64,000 bases of DNA from Telopea speciosissima. Its lineage: Eukaryota; Streptophyta; Magnoliopsida; Proteales; Proteaceae. Position 1 is the first letter of the stretch. Each line of letters opens with the position of its first letter. The notes below the pieces were generated by a model. It was given only the letters and a program-made list of their open reading frames with translations. It did not search any database and was not told the origin of the DNA. Location: positions 8,445,307-8,509,306 of the forward strand of contig NC_057920.1 of assembly GCF_018873765.1 (NCBI RefSeq), in the 5' to 3' direction. Positions 13,101 to 25,100 of this stretch are shown piece after piece. The position numbers and the translations under genes were made by a program.

Positions 13101-16100
13101 TCTGGTAAATGTAGTGAACAGTATAGGATTCCTTTGAAAGAAACAAAGAGGGCTGTACAGCAAGGAGTAAATAAGTTCAAAAGGTAAGGGCAAAGCTGGA
13201 ATTTGGTTGTAATCTACTTTTAAACACCATCCAAGCTAAAGGGTAAACTTGGAAGGGAAATAACTAAAAAGTATGTTGGAATTAGGGATAAAAGGAGGGG
13301 CATTTATGGAAAGTGTGTAAATAAAATAAAGAAAAAGGAATCGTGAGAAAAGGGAAAAAAAAGTACCGTCTCCTACCTCTAGCACAAACCAAAGGCAGAA
13401 AGCCAGATTTGATTTTCAAGGGAGGAACTCACTCGATTGGCTTCTGTTTACCTTGAGATTTCAATCGATGAAACATAATCCAAGACCCTTCTGATTCCCA
13501 GTAATATCAGACTTAAACAGCCAATATATTCCAAGAAGGATTGGCTGAAAGTCTGAAACAGATCTGGCGGAAAGCTTAGATTCAGATTTGATTTCTGAAT
13601 CGACCAGGGAAAGGAGGAGGCGGAACAAAAAAATGCATCGTCAACCTCTCTTCAACCAATTCCAAGAACCAGCCACAATAGAAAAACGAGAACCAGGGAA
13701 TGATTCAAATAGGCAGCAAGCAACAGAAGAACTGCACCAAACCAGAATTTGATTCCACAAGTAAACCTTCGATAGCAATCGAGGTAAACAGCAGCAGCGA
13801 CAGTCGATGAATCGATCCAAATAAAATTTCCCACAGCAAGAATCAATACCACCAAGAAGAGACTTGATCGATCTTAAAAAAAAAAGAACCAGTGTGCAAA
13901 ATCTCCGATCTACAATCACCTAGATGCTAGACAAAACTGATTCAAAAAACTGGGCAGAATCGATGCAATAACCTTCAATCTCCAAATGAAAGGATAAACA
14001 ACAGCAATCGATTTCTGCAATAACCAGAAATCAGCAGCAGGATTTTTCAACTAGAAATCCATATCAGTAGTAGCCATCGACTCCATTGAACAATTCTTCG
14101 AACCAGGAAAGGCCAACGAACAACGGTGGAAGAAAAAAATAGAAATCGAAGAGATCCAGGCACCATCGATTTCAGCTTTCGAAGATAAATAATCAGAGCA
14201 GTGGCACGCCAAGAACCCTTAACACTGTAGAAATTTTCCAGAACTGGAAACCGCAAGCTTTCAATGTATAACCACACGATTTCCAAATAAATGAATAAAC
14301 AAGAATGAAACAAGCAGGAAACCCTAGTTCTTCTTTTCTTTCTATGAACTAGGGTTTCTCCATAAATCGGAGAACCTTGAAACGACTCTCAAAATTGCAA
14401 ATCTTAGAGAGAATCAGTTACTGATTACAACAGCTCTGATATTATGTAGAAAACCTAGGACCTGTAACCAGTAACTTGAGAGAGAAGATAAGATGAAAGA
14501 AGAATTGATTGTAATGCTTGAGTTATTTAATTGATAGGTAAGCCCCTCTATTTATAATAGAGGGAAAATTACAAAGTAACTAAACTAGGCGATGTGGGAC
14601 TAAAACCCACATAGCCGACATAAACTTGATAGTATAAGAAGAATAAAATTACCCCAAAAAGACCAAAATACCCCCATGGTATTCTGGATTACATATTCCA
14701 ACAGGTAGGATCTATTTCTGACAAAATGACTGCATCAAGATATTGCACATCTTGTTGGGATATCCACGCATAAGGCAGAAAAAATAATCCCACATCGGAT
14801 ATGAATGGGGATGTGGATGGGTTAATAGGTACTTGGGCACCCTCTCCTTAACAGCTAGCTTTTAAGGATGAGACCCAAGTTCCTATCACATCTGTAGGTG
14901 GTAACCTGGTACATGGACAATCTCTTGTGGCTAGATCAAGTGCAGAGGCACAATTTAGAGCTTATGGCTCATAGATTCTGCAAGCTTTTATGGTTGAAAA
15001 GGTTAGCTCAAGAATTAGGGTTTGATACCGAGAGCCCCATGTTGTATTGTGACAACAAGATTGCTATAAGTATAGCTCATAATCCCGTGCAACACGACTG
15101 TACAGAGCATATTGAGGATGATCGGTATTTCATTAAAGAAAAAATTGACTTTGGATACATCTACATTCCTTTTGTTAAGACAGAAGATCAGTTGGTTGAT
15201 AACTTCACCAAAGGAATTAACTCTCTCCAGTTTAGTGCCCTCTTGAGCAAGTTGGGCATGTATGACATTTATTCTCTAGCTTGTGGGGGAGTGTTAGAGT
15301 TCATGTAGTAAGGGAATTATAGGCACTTTATTAAATAAGCTAGTCTTTTTAACTCTCTAGGTATTCTTAGGTTGGGGGTATAGATGTAATCTTACATGTT
15401 ACTTCAAGTTTGTAAATATAGGGGAGAGATATCAATTCTATCCCCAAGTGTTTTCTTGCATATCCTTTCTATTCTTCTTTTTCTTCCTCTCTCTCTCTCT
15501 CTCTTTCCATTATTTTTTCTCTCTTGCTATTTTCCCTTCATTGGTCTGAACTTGGTATCAGAGTAAGTTCAAAGTATTGTATATTTATAAGTGGTAGCAC
15601 ATTAGCATGGTTATATAGAGTCATAGAGAAGTAAAAAACAATCTGTTGTGGCTAGATTAAGTGTAACAGCAGAATTTTGAGCCGTAACTCATGGAATATG
15701 CGAGCTTCTATGGTTGGAATAGTTAGTTCAAGAATTGGGATTTGATAATGAGGGTTTCATATGGTTATATTGTAACAAGAAGGCAGCTCGAAGAATAGCT
15801 CACAATCTTACGCAACACGACCGTACAAAACATATTGAGGTTGAACAACACTTCATTAAAGAAAATTTGACTCTTGCTACATCTGCATTGCTTTTGTTAA
15901 GACAGAATACCAGTTGGCTGATATCTTCACCAAAGGGATTAATTCTCTGTAGTTCAATGCCCTTAAGCAAGCTAGGTGATGAAACAGATTTAGGAGAATG
16001 CTTACTTGTGTCTCAGGGATCACAGCCAAGTTCTATTTATAATAAAAGAGGAAAGAACAAAATTACAATAATACCCTTGGGACAGAACACACTTACGAGA

Positions 16101-19100
16101 ATACTCAAATTACAACACTCCCCCTCAAGTTGGTGCATATATATCACACATGCCCAACTTGCACACAATAGAATGAAACACCTTACCTTACTACTAAGCC
16201 CTTTGGTGAAGACATCAGTCAATTGATCACCAGATTGAACAAAGGGAATACATATAACTCCTTGATACAGTTTCTCCTTGATGAAATGATGGTCTATCTC
16301 CACGTGCTTTGTCATGTCATGCTGAACAGGGTTGTGGGCAATACTAATAGCAGATTAGCTATCATAGTACAGTGCCATAGGAAAACTAGTACTAATACCA
16401 AGATCATAAGGAAGACCCTTAAGCCACAACAACTTGCATATGTCGTGTGACATAGCACGGAATTCAGACTCTGTACTGGACCGAGGAACAATAGCTTGTT
16501 TCTTACTCCCCCAAGTTACAAGGTTACCTCCTACAAAGGTACAATAGCCTGACATGGAACTTCGATCATCAGGAGAGCCTGCCCAGTCGGCATCAGTGAT
16601 GGCCTCTATATGCATGTGACTATAAGGAGAAAAAAGAATCTCTTTTCCTGGAGAATACGATACAAAACATCCAAGTGAGTTGAGTATAGGTCATGCATAT
16701 ACTAACCCACTAAACTTACAGCATGAGCAATGTCTAGTCGAGTATGGGAGAGATATATCAATCTTACCACCAGTCATTAATAGCCTCCTTTGTCAACTAG
16801 CTCACCAGCTTTGCTCTTCAAATGTGTGTTCGCTTCAAGAGGAGTATCAACAGGGTGACAACCAAGCATCCCAGTCTCGGATAGGAGATCCAAAATATAC
16901 TTCCTTTGAGAGAGAAAGATTCCCTTCGAAGAATGAGCAACTTCAATCCCAAGGAAATACCACAACTGTCTCTAGTCTTTGATTTCGAACTCTTGCCCCA
17001 AATACTTTTTCAATTTAGCTATTTCAGCTGAATCACTTCCAATAATGACGATGTCATCAACATAAACGATGAGACTAGTAATGTGATTACCAAACTGCTT
17101 AATGAACAAGGTGGGATCAGCATTACTTTGAGTGGACCCAGCAGTAACCATAGCCTTGTGAAAATGCCCAAATGAGGTTCTAGGGGACTGTTTCAGCCCA
17201 AACAAGGCACGCTTCAGTCTGCACACCGTCCCTTGAGTTTTCTTACTTGAGAATCCTTGAGGAACTTCCATATATACCTCCTCCTCAAATTCTCTATGGA
17301 GGAAGGCATGCTTAACATCGAGTTGCTGCCATTCCCAGCTCAAATTAACAACACATGAAAGGATAACTCTAACAGTGTTCAGTTTAGCAACAAGTACAAA
17401 AGTCTCTTGGTAGTCAATCCAATATGTTTGAGTGAACCCTTTTGCAACTAGCATGACTCTATATCAATCCACTGTTCCATCAACCTTTTGTTTCACTGTG
17501 TATACCATTTTGCAGCCCACGGGTCTTTTTCCTGGAGGAAGAGAGACAAGGTCCCATGTATCATTCTTTCCAAGGGCTCTCATCTATTCTCCTCTATCAT
17601 AGCCTTTTTCCATCTCTGCCATTGCATCCTACCAAGACTGGGAATAGAAATAGAAGACAAGGAAGATACAAATGCACGATAGGAAGGAGAGAGGGAATCA
17701 TAAGACATAACATGAGAAATAGGATGTTGGGTACAACTTAATGTAGTCCTAGGTGGCAAGGATACCAGCTAGGAGCCAAGCAACAGGATCTGCTATGAAC
17801 AGGCAGTCCGATTGAGCATGAATTGGCAATTTAGTCCAAATTAGGGTTAGGGTTAGGTTTAGGTTAAGATTTGGATGGTTGGTTTTGATAGGCAGGTGTA
17901 GGGGAAGCTAACAGTGAAGGTCTAGTGTTAAGATAATGAGTGGAAGTGTATTACCTCAAGTTGCAGCAAATTAGGGTTTCGGGTTTCAGGTTTTTGAAAA
18001 GATGAGAGTAAGGGGATCTAGGGTTTAGAGATGGATTTAGGGCAGGGCGTTAAGGTCGTGTTCTCCCGGGGTTGGGAGAGTCACTGGGCTTAGTGATGGC
18101 TGGATGTGGCTGGGTAGGATTTTAGGATTTTGGATAATTAATAGGGATGAGGGGAATTAGGGTTTTGATGGGGGGATGGAGCTGAAGTTAAGGTCGAGTG
18201 AAAGTGAGGCTGTGGGGGTACTGTGGTTAAAATTTGGACGGATTTTGATGGTAGAATAAGGCTGTGAGTGAAATTAGGTTTAGGAAAATTTAAGAAAATA
18301 AGGGGAGATGTTAGGGTTGGGATGTAGAGGGTTTAGAGGTAGAGGATTGAGGATGGGGGTGACCTTGGACTTAGTTGAAGATGCATGGGATGTAGGCAGC
18401 AGCAGCAGCAGCTTGAAGAAAATTTGAACCTTGTAGCAGAATGCTTGAGAGGAAGCTTGTTCGAACCACCCGGACTTCGCACCACAAGGTGTCGATTGGA
18501 TCACACACCAATCCCACCTTGCTTTGATCAAACCCAAAGCAAACTCACAAGGAGAGAAGCAGCAGTTTGCTAACAGCAGATTTTAATTCATAAAAGTGGA
18601 GATGAGGAGCTCCATGATTTCATTAACTTAAATAGGGCTTAACAGCCTAAAACATATTCAGCCTAAGTGTCTAAAATACCCATGGCCGACCTATCTAATC
18701 CACACTCCTCTCTAAATCATGGGAGTGTGGTGTGGACCCAAAAAAAACAGAAAATTACATCATTAAATAAAAGGTGACTTAATTCACTTAAACTACTTAA
18801 AACATAAAAAAACACTTTAAAAAAAAATTCAGTATGGAACCGCCTAACACTACTGACTATATCACTTGGACAGCAGCTTATTCTTCTTCCTCTTGCAGAT
18901 GTAGTTCTGTAGCTCTGCATCAGCCTCTTTCCTTTACGGACAGCAATAGGCAAATTCAAAGAGTCATCACTAGGAGGAGGAAGTTTACCAAGTTTAGATG
19001 AGATGAAGGGCGGTCCTGAATCTGAGGAGAGTGGCTGACCAGGTAGAGCAGTGGTAATATCGGCTGGATTTTTGCGAGATCGAGAGTGAGTATAAGTGAA

Positions 19101-22100
19101 CACCTGCAATGGTTTAGCACTTGGTACACCGTCAGTAAAAGGATGCTCCCCCTGCACAGAGTGGTGCACATCGAGCTCAGGATGAGACAAGGAGGGACTA
19201 TCAAGAGGAACAATCAGTGGCACATCATCGCAAGAAGACTCCCCTTGAAAAGGTGTTAAGGAATAATAAGCAGCGGACTCTTGAAACACTACATCCATAG
19301 TGACAAACATACGACTAGTGAGCGAATGGTAGCACTTATAGCCCTTCTGAGTGGCAGAGTAGCCGACAAAAATGCACCGGAGCCCCCGAGGATCAAGTTT
19401 GCTAACAAGATGATGGTTGTAGGCGAAACACACACAACCAAAGACCCACGGAGGAAGTGTAAAAGTGGACGGATGCTGGAGAACATCCAAAGGAGACCGG
19501 GAGCCCAACATACGAGAAGGCATGCAATTAATTAAGCAGCAGCAGTAAGGACGACCTCACTCCAATAATGCTTAGGGACATGCATTTCAAACATTAAAGC
19601 ACCATTTTGTGAAGGAGTATCTACACAACTAGTCTGATGAATGATGCCTTCAGCAAGTCAGCAACAAGATAGGACTGAAAGGATCCCTCAGAATACTTCC
19701 GACCATTATCACTGTGAAGTACTTTAGCAGTAGCATTAAACTGGGTTTTAATCATATGATGAAAAAGCAAAAAACAATGAAACATCTTACTCTTATGACA
19801 CATGAGATATACCCAAGTAGCATGAGAATGGCAATCAATAAAAGTCACAAAATAACAATAACCAGAAATAGATACACAGTGAGAAGGACCCCAAATATCA
19901 GAGTGTATTAAAACAAAAGGTCTAGTACTCATACATTCTGAAAGAGGGTAAACAACAAGAGTTTGATTGGAAAAAAAACAAGCATCACAAAAAAAAGTCA
20001 TTAGGATTACACTTCTGAAATAAATTAGGAAAAACAAGAGATATAAAGTCCTAAGAGGTGGGTGGCCTAAACGTCGATTCCACCGATGCAACTCTGATAG
20101 GGCGGAAGCACTTCAGTCCAACTGATGAGCCTGAGGAGTAAGAACTGAAGCTGTAGGGTGACTGTCCTCTAGCAAATATAGATCCACCACTCAATCTACC
20201 ACTGCCAATCATTCTCCCTGTCACCAAGTCTTGGAACATACAATGAGAAGGAAAAAAGTGACCTTACAATTTAAATCCCGAATAATACTACTAATAGACA
20301 GAAGATTAGTAGAAAAATTGGGCACATGGAGAACAGACGATAAAGGCAAAGAAGTAGCACAGGAGATTGTTCCTTTCCCAGAGACAGAGGAAGCAGAACC
20401 ATCAGCAATGCGGACACGTTCCTTACTTGAACCTAGATAAAAGATAGAAAACTGAATAGAGGAACCAGTTACATGGTCAGTGGCGCCAGAATCAATTATC
20501 TAAGATGAAGATATAGCCAAAGCAAAATGACCAACAAAAGGAATCCCTAAGTGCACAAAGTTAGAGGTAGAAGAGGCCAAACCAAACAATAGAAGCAGCA
20601 GAAGACGGGGCTGGTGAAGAAGTGGGTTCCAGTCTGGACATTAAGCGGTGGAGAGCAAGTACCTCAACCTGAGAGAACTGCCCATCGGTGGATGCAAGAG
20701 GAGACATCTCAGTATGATGTGCAAGAGCAATAGCCTAGACACCACGTCCACGGACACGTGTAGTGGTGGGACGGCCGTGTAACTTCCAACAATACTCCTT
20801 TGTGTGACATTCTTTCCCGCAATAATCACATTTCACAAGTTGACGATCAAATGGAGCGATGGTGCGGGTAGAACCGTCCCGTGACTGAGAACCAGCGCCT
20901 GAGCCTGAGCCTGTGTAGAGAGCAGATCTCTCTTGAGGAACGGGCTGTAACATAGCTGTACACCGACTTTCCCCAAGCTAAACAAGGGCATAAGACTGCT
21001 CCAAGGATGGAAAAGAGTCCCGACTAAGAACCTGGGACCGTATGTGATCATACTCCACATTCAAACTGGCTAGAAAGTCATAAACATGGATCATATCCTC
21101 GTGTTTCTTAAAGTTGGCAGCATCAGTAGAACACGTAGCCTGAAAAGTCTCATAGAAATCAAGTTCCTGCCACATGCTACACAGCTCAAGGTAGTATTGG
21201 GAAAAGGACATCTCCTTCTGGGTAGTCCCATGAATTCTCTTCCTCAACTCATAAACCTGTGCTGCGTTTCCAACCTGAGAATAGATTTCCTTGACTGCTT
21301 GCCAAATCTTCTCAGCCGAGTCCAAGAGAAGATAGCCACGAGCAATCGAAGGATGCATAGAGTTAATGAGAAAGGACATGACGAGAGAGTCATCAAAAAT
21401 CCATTTTTGTAAAAAAGGACCAGCAGTCATAGGCTTCGCAGTGTCACCCGTAAGATATCCGGTAAAACCACGGGCAGCAATAGATAGGAAGCAAGAGTGA
21501 GACCACATCAAGTAGTTGCTGCCATCCAACTTGATTGAGCTAACAGGGAATGATGGAAACTCACTAGAGGTGCTACGACTCATTCCTTCAGTATTAGTTG
21601 AAGTGGTACTGTCACCGGACATGACTGTTGATCAAAAGGTAGTCCCAACCGCTCACTACAGCAAGATAAGGGTAGAAACAAGGCTGTAGTAAAGGAGCAT
21701 CATAGGGAAAAACAATTCCAGCAAAAGGATCGCTGGTCTAGTTCATAGAGAGAAAACCAGTCACAAAAAGGACCCTCGGTGGGAAAAAGAGAACCACCAA
21801 CGGTTAGATCATGTAGGAAACCCTCGGAGAAGAAAGGAGGGTTTTAGAAAGAGGGAAAAAAGGAGGCGGTAGGCTGGAGGTGGTGAGAGAAAGTCTCCGA
21901 AGAAGGAAAAAAGAAAAAAAGGAGTCATGAGAGGAGTCGTGAGAGAGAGAGACAGAGAGGTGTCGGAAATGGTACTGGCGGTAATGATGGTGGCGGCGGT
22001 GCTGCTGTGTTGCTTCACAGTGATGGCGGTGATGGCATGGGTACTAGGGCGGGAGTCCCAAGACTGATTCCCGCTCTGATACCATGATGAAACAGATTTG

Positions 22101-25100
22101 GGGGAATGATTGCTTGTGTCCCAAGGGACCACAGCCAAGTTCTATTTATAATAAAAGAGGAAAGAACAAAATTACAATTATACCCTTTGGACTGAACACA
22201 CTTACGAGAATTTCCAAATTACAACTCTAGGCATGTATGATATTTATTCTCTAGCTTGAGGGTAAGTGTTAGTTCATGTAGTAAGGGTATTTGGGTACTT
22301 TGTTAAATAAGCTTGTCTTTTTACCCCTAGGTATTCTTATGTTATTGTGGGGGTATTGAGTTATTTCAAGTTAGTAAATATAGAGGAGAGAAATTAATTC
22401 TCCCCGAGTGTTTTCTTGAGTATCTTTCTCTTCTTCTCCTTCTTCTTCCTCTCTCTTGTTATTTTTCCTTCATTGCTCTGAGCTACATGTGCAGATCTAT
22501 AAACACACACGGCTCTGCATGTGACACCATCAAATGGTGGCACCGTCACGTAGCACCAAGGTAAGGCATAGGGGCACAACAACATACAAAACACACTCCT
22601 CACATACACAAAGGATCGAACACCAAACCTCCTGGCTTTCATACCATGTTAAAATCGCTTGTCACAAAAGCTCAAGCAGTTAAGTAAGGGCCACAACAAT
22701 GTATATAATCACTATAAGCATTCTGAAAACCTTTTAAAAAAAACCAAAAAAGGATTCAGTATATGAGAAAATTTACCTTGAGATACTCAATAATCATCTC
22801 CGGTTTAAACTTTTGGGTGGGCTCACATTGTGGTTGTTTTGATTTTGATTCTTTCACTAGTTCATTCAGAAGTATCAGTGCTTCACGGTGCATACCATTG
22901 CACTTGTAGAGTTCTAACAGCACAGTGTAATAATTGCTTTTACGCAGAAATTCCTCACATATTTTTATATCACAGTAATTGGGAACTTTCAGTAGCTCTA
23001 TAGCAGCTGAAGATTGTCCAGTACGAAGCAGAGCTTGGATCAGCGCTGTATCCAATGTTGCTGCCATCTCCCTGGCCATTAAGCTAATAAGGATATCATG
23101 ATGACCCTGAGGAAGGAAGAAGAGGGGGGAGGGGATTTGTGATTAAGAGAACATGAATTGTCAAAGGGTAAAGCTAAAAAATCTGCAAAATATTTGAAGT
23201 AATGACTTACCAACAAAATCTACAATGTATTTGGTTTATGATTCAGCAAATAATCTCATAATATGATAACATTGTACGACAAACCCATTATATAAGTACT
23301 AGCTAATGCCAGATCAGAATATTTGAAGTTTTTGCTGAAACAAAATACATTAAAACTATAGAAGTAACACAGAAGAGTAAAATAAATGTTGGATTTCTCC
23401 AAGTAGCTTAGTAACAATTTTGTCAGCCACAAAAGCTAGAAATGGGTATGCATATGTCAATTTCGAAGATAGATAAATGTTATCAGACAAGTTGATCACC
23501 CTGAATCCTTATCATGACACATGTTCAGTTCATTGATATAGTAAGAGAGACTGAACATGTGAAACTATTAAAATTATGCTAAGACATATGAAAGATGTTT
23601 AGACACCTGTTTCCAAAAAAGAGGATCAACTTTGTCGATACAGGTGATATCTACACAAGAAGGGTTCAACAATATAAATCAGAAGTTATATCACACCACC
23701 TTCTTCCCAAGTAACAGCTAAGCCTATGTTGGGAATTTGTATGAAGTTACAATAATTGCCAACTAAAAACAGGACAGAAAAGAAAATCGAAAGCAGGTCG
23801 AATCCATTCGCTTTCCTTTTTATGCTTACACTAACACATAAACTGATCCTGCAAGCTGCAACTTTACTCTATCCATGTCGTGAAGGAATAACATGTAGTC
23901 ATGAATATATGTCTCCCAATAACACTCCCAGTTATGTTCCAGCACGAAAAAGATAACAAAAAATATAAATAACGGCTTGGGGAAAAGAACAGTATAAGCA
24001 TGATTTACATTGACATGAAATTTTGCAAATGATTCAAATCATCAGGATGTAAAAAGTTTTGCAGGATGCTTTCATAACAAACTTGTTGCACTCTTGCAGA
24101 TCAGGCAAATAATGAACACATCATTTTCTCAAGTCTCAACAGACATTATGAGTTTTACCCTCCATCTTCTTCTCTTGTGCAGGGTTTAACCTTAGTCAAT
24201 CGAAGACTTGCTTATTAAACATTCTCCTGTTCAGATCTGTTATGGAGGCCCAACTCCATTAATCTAACTTGTTGGTCATGGAATAATTCAGGATTTGTGT
24301 GGGAATCAACTTTTACTCAACTAAACAAGAATTGAAGTTCATCCCAGCTGCGAAGGTTTTGGCAAATGGTTGATGAAATCTCTCGTCTTCCTTGAGGTGC
24401 AGCTTATGGTTGTTATGTGTCTTTCAAATTCTTTTACCCGTTTCAAAGATTGAACCACTCTGACATTTTTGGTCTGTGATGGCGACCCGACCCAATGGAT
24501 CGACCCATTTGGAAGAGTATTACCCTGTTTTCGTGTCTTGTTTTGTAAGTAAGAAAGAAGTGAGATATTTTAGGTATTTGTGTTAGGTTTTGAGAAGTGA
24601 GAGCAAGTTGCGCCGTTTTGAGTGTTTTTCAGACATTTCCATTGAATCTTCTTCCATTACATAGTGAATCATCTTCAGCTTCACCCATGGACATAGCACA
24701 TCATATTGGTGTGTGAACCACATCAAATCTGTGTGTTATCTTTGCTCTGTTCTGTTTTCTTCGTGTTTCTTTGGTGTTTGTTTTAACAGAGGTTTTTTGG
24801 CAGAATAAGAAATAACAATCTTGAGCATGATGAAGTTAGGGATGAGATATGATGGTAAGGGTTCAGCAAAAAATATCTCCTGCTTTATAAGGGGGACGTG
24901 GAATAAGAAAATTACTCTCTCACTTTAAAGGCAATATTGGTCAAAATGACCGAAATTTCACGAAATATTTCGGTTTCGAGAAGCCTTGAACAAAACAGGG
25001 GTCGACTCTGCAAGCTTACCAGATTTCGACCAAAATTTCAGCATTTCGATCATTCGACTCATTTTGGCAATTTTCGAAATGATATTCTCTCCCCCCCCCC

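Larger units (their letters stand above)
6890..14703 (-). mobile_element. non-autonomous LTR retrotransposon (B) carrying a nested hAT
   Basis: Two direct LTRs (6890-7143 and 14445-14703, about 96-97% identical by eye, starting TGTAGAAAACC and ending TTCCAACA) are flanked by a perfect 5-bp target duplication GGTAG (6885-6889 and 14704-14708). A polypurine-type tract sits next to the left LTR (CTCCCCCT on the plus strand). A primer-binding-like site (14433-14444, minus-strand TAATATCAGAGC) adjoins the right LTR, so the element reads on the minus strand. Outside the nested hAT its interior is about 2.4 kb with no gag or pol. This is a LARD/TRIM-like non-autonomous element. Confidence 0.9.
5555..15545 (+). 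mobile_element. Ty1/copia relic A, interrupted by later insertions
   Basis: A plus-strand copia pol relic runs from a linker upstream of the reverse transcriptase (about 5555) through reverse transcriptase and RNase H to a 3' LTR (15292 to about 15545). It is split by a younger LTR element (6890-14703) with target duplication GGTAG, and by a solo LTR (14753-14888) with duplication CATCT. Several stops and frameshifts show it is dead. Its 5' LTR, gag and integrase are not visible. Confidence 0.85.
15977..22226 (-). mobile_element. Ty1/copia element C with both LTRs and target duplication
   Basis: The LTRs (15977-16117 and 22085-22226, TGATGAAACAG...AATTACAACA on the plus strand) are flanked by a perfect 5-bp target duplication CTAGG (15972-15976 and 22227-22231). 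A primer-binding site TGGTATCAGAGC adjoins the right LTR on the minus strand, so the element reads leftward. Gag (21622-20735), integrase (20091-18925), reverse transcriptase (17735-16777) and RNase H (16615-16130) follow in the copia order. An unrelated about 1.2-kb repeat (17742-18925) is inserted between integrase and reverse transcriptase. Stops and frame changes show it is inactive. Confidence 0.93.
15546..22480 (+). mobile_element. copia relic B: internally deleted second copy, split by element C
   Basis: After the shared LTR comes a primer-binding motif and about 100 bp of leader. The sequence then jumps directly to RNase H (15735 to 15976: LVQELGFDNEGF, TKHIEVEQHFIKEN, SSPKGL). Element C splits it at CTAGG. 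The last codons (GMYDIYSLA) continue at 22232 and are followed by an LTR copy at 22267-22480. Gag, integrase and most of the reverse transcriptase are missing. Confidence 0.82.

Noticed and set aside
17840..17872. TTAGGG-like run resembling an interstitial telomere
   Set aside because: Only two to three imperfect units, and a similar run occurs in the second copy of the same dispersed repeat near 34070, so it belongs to that repeat.
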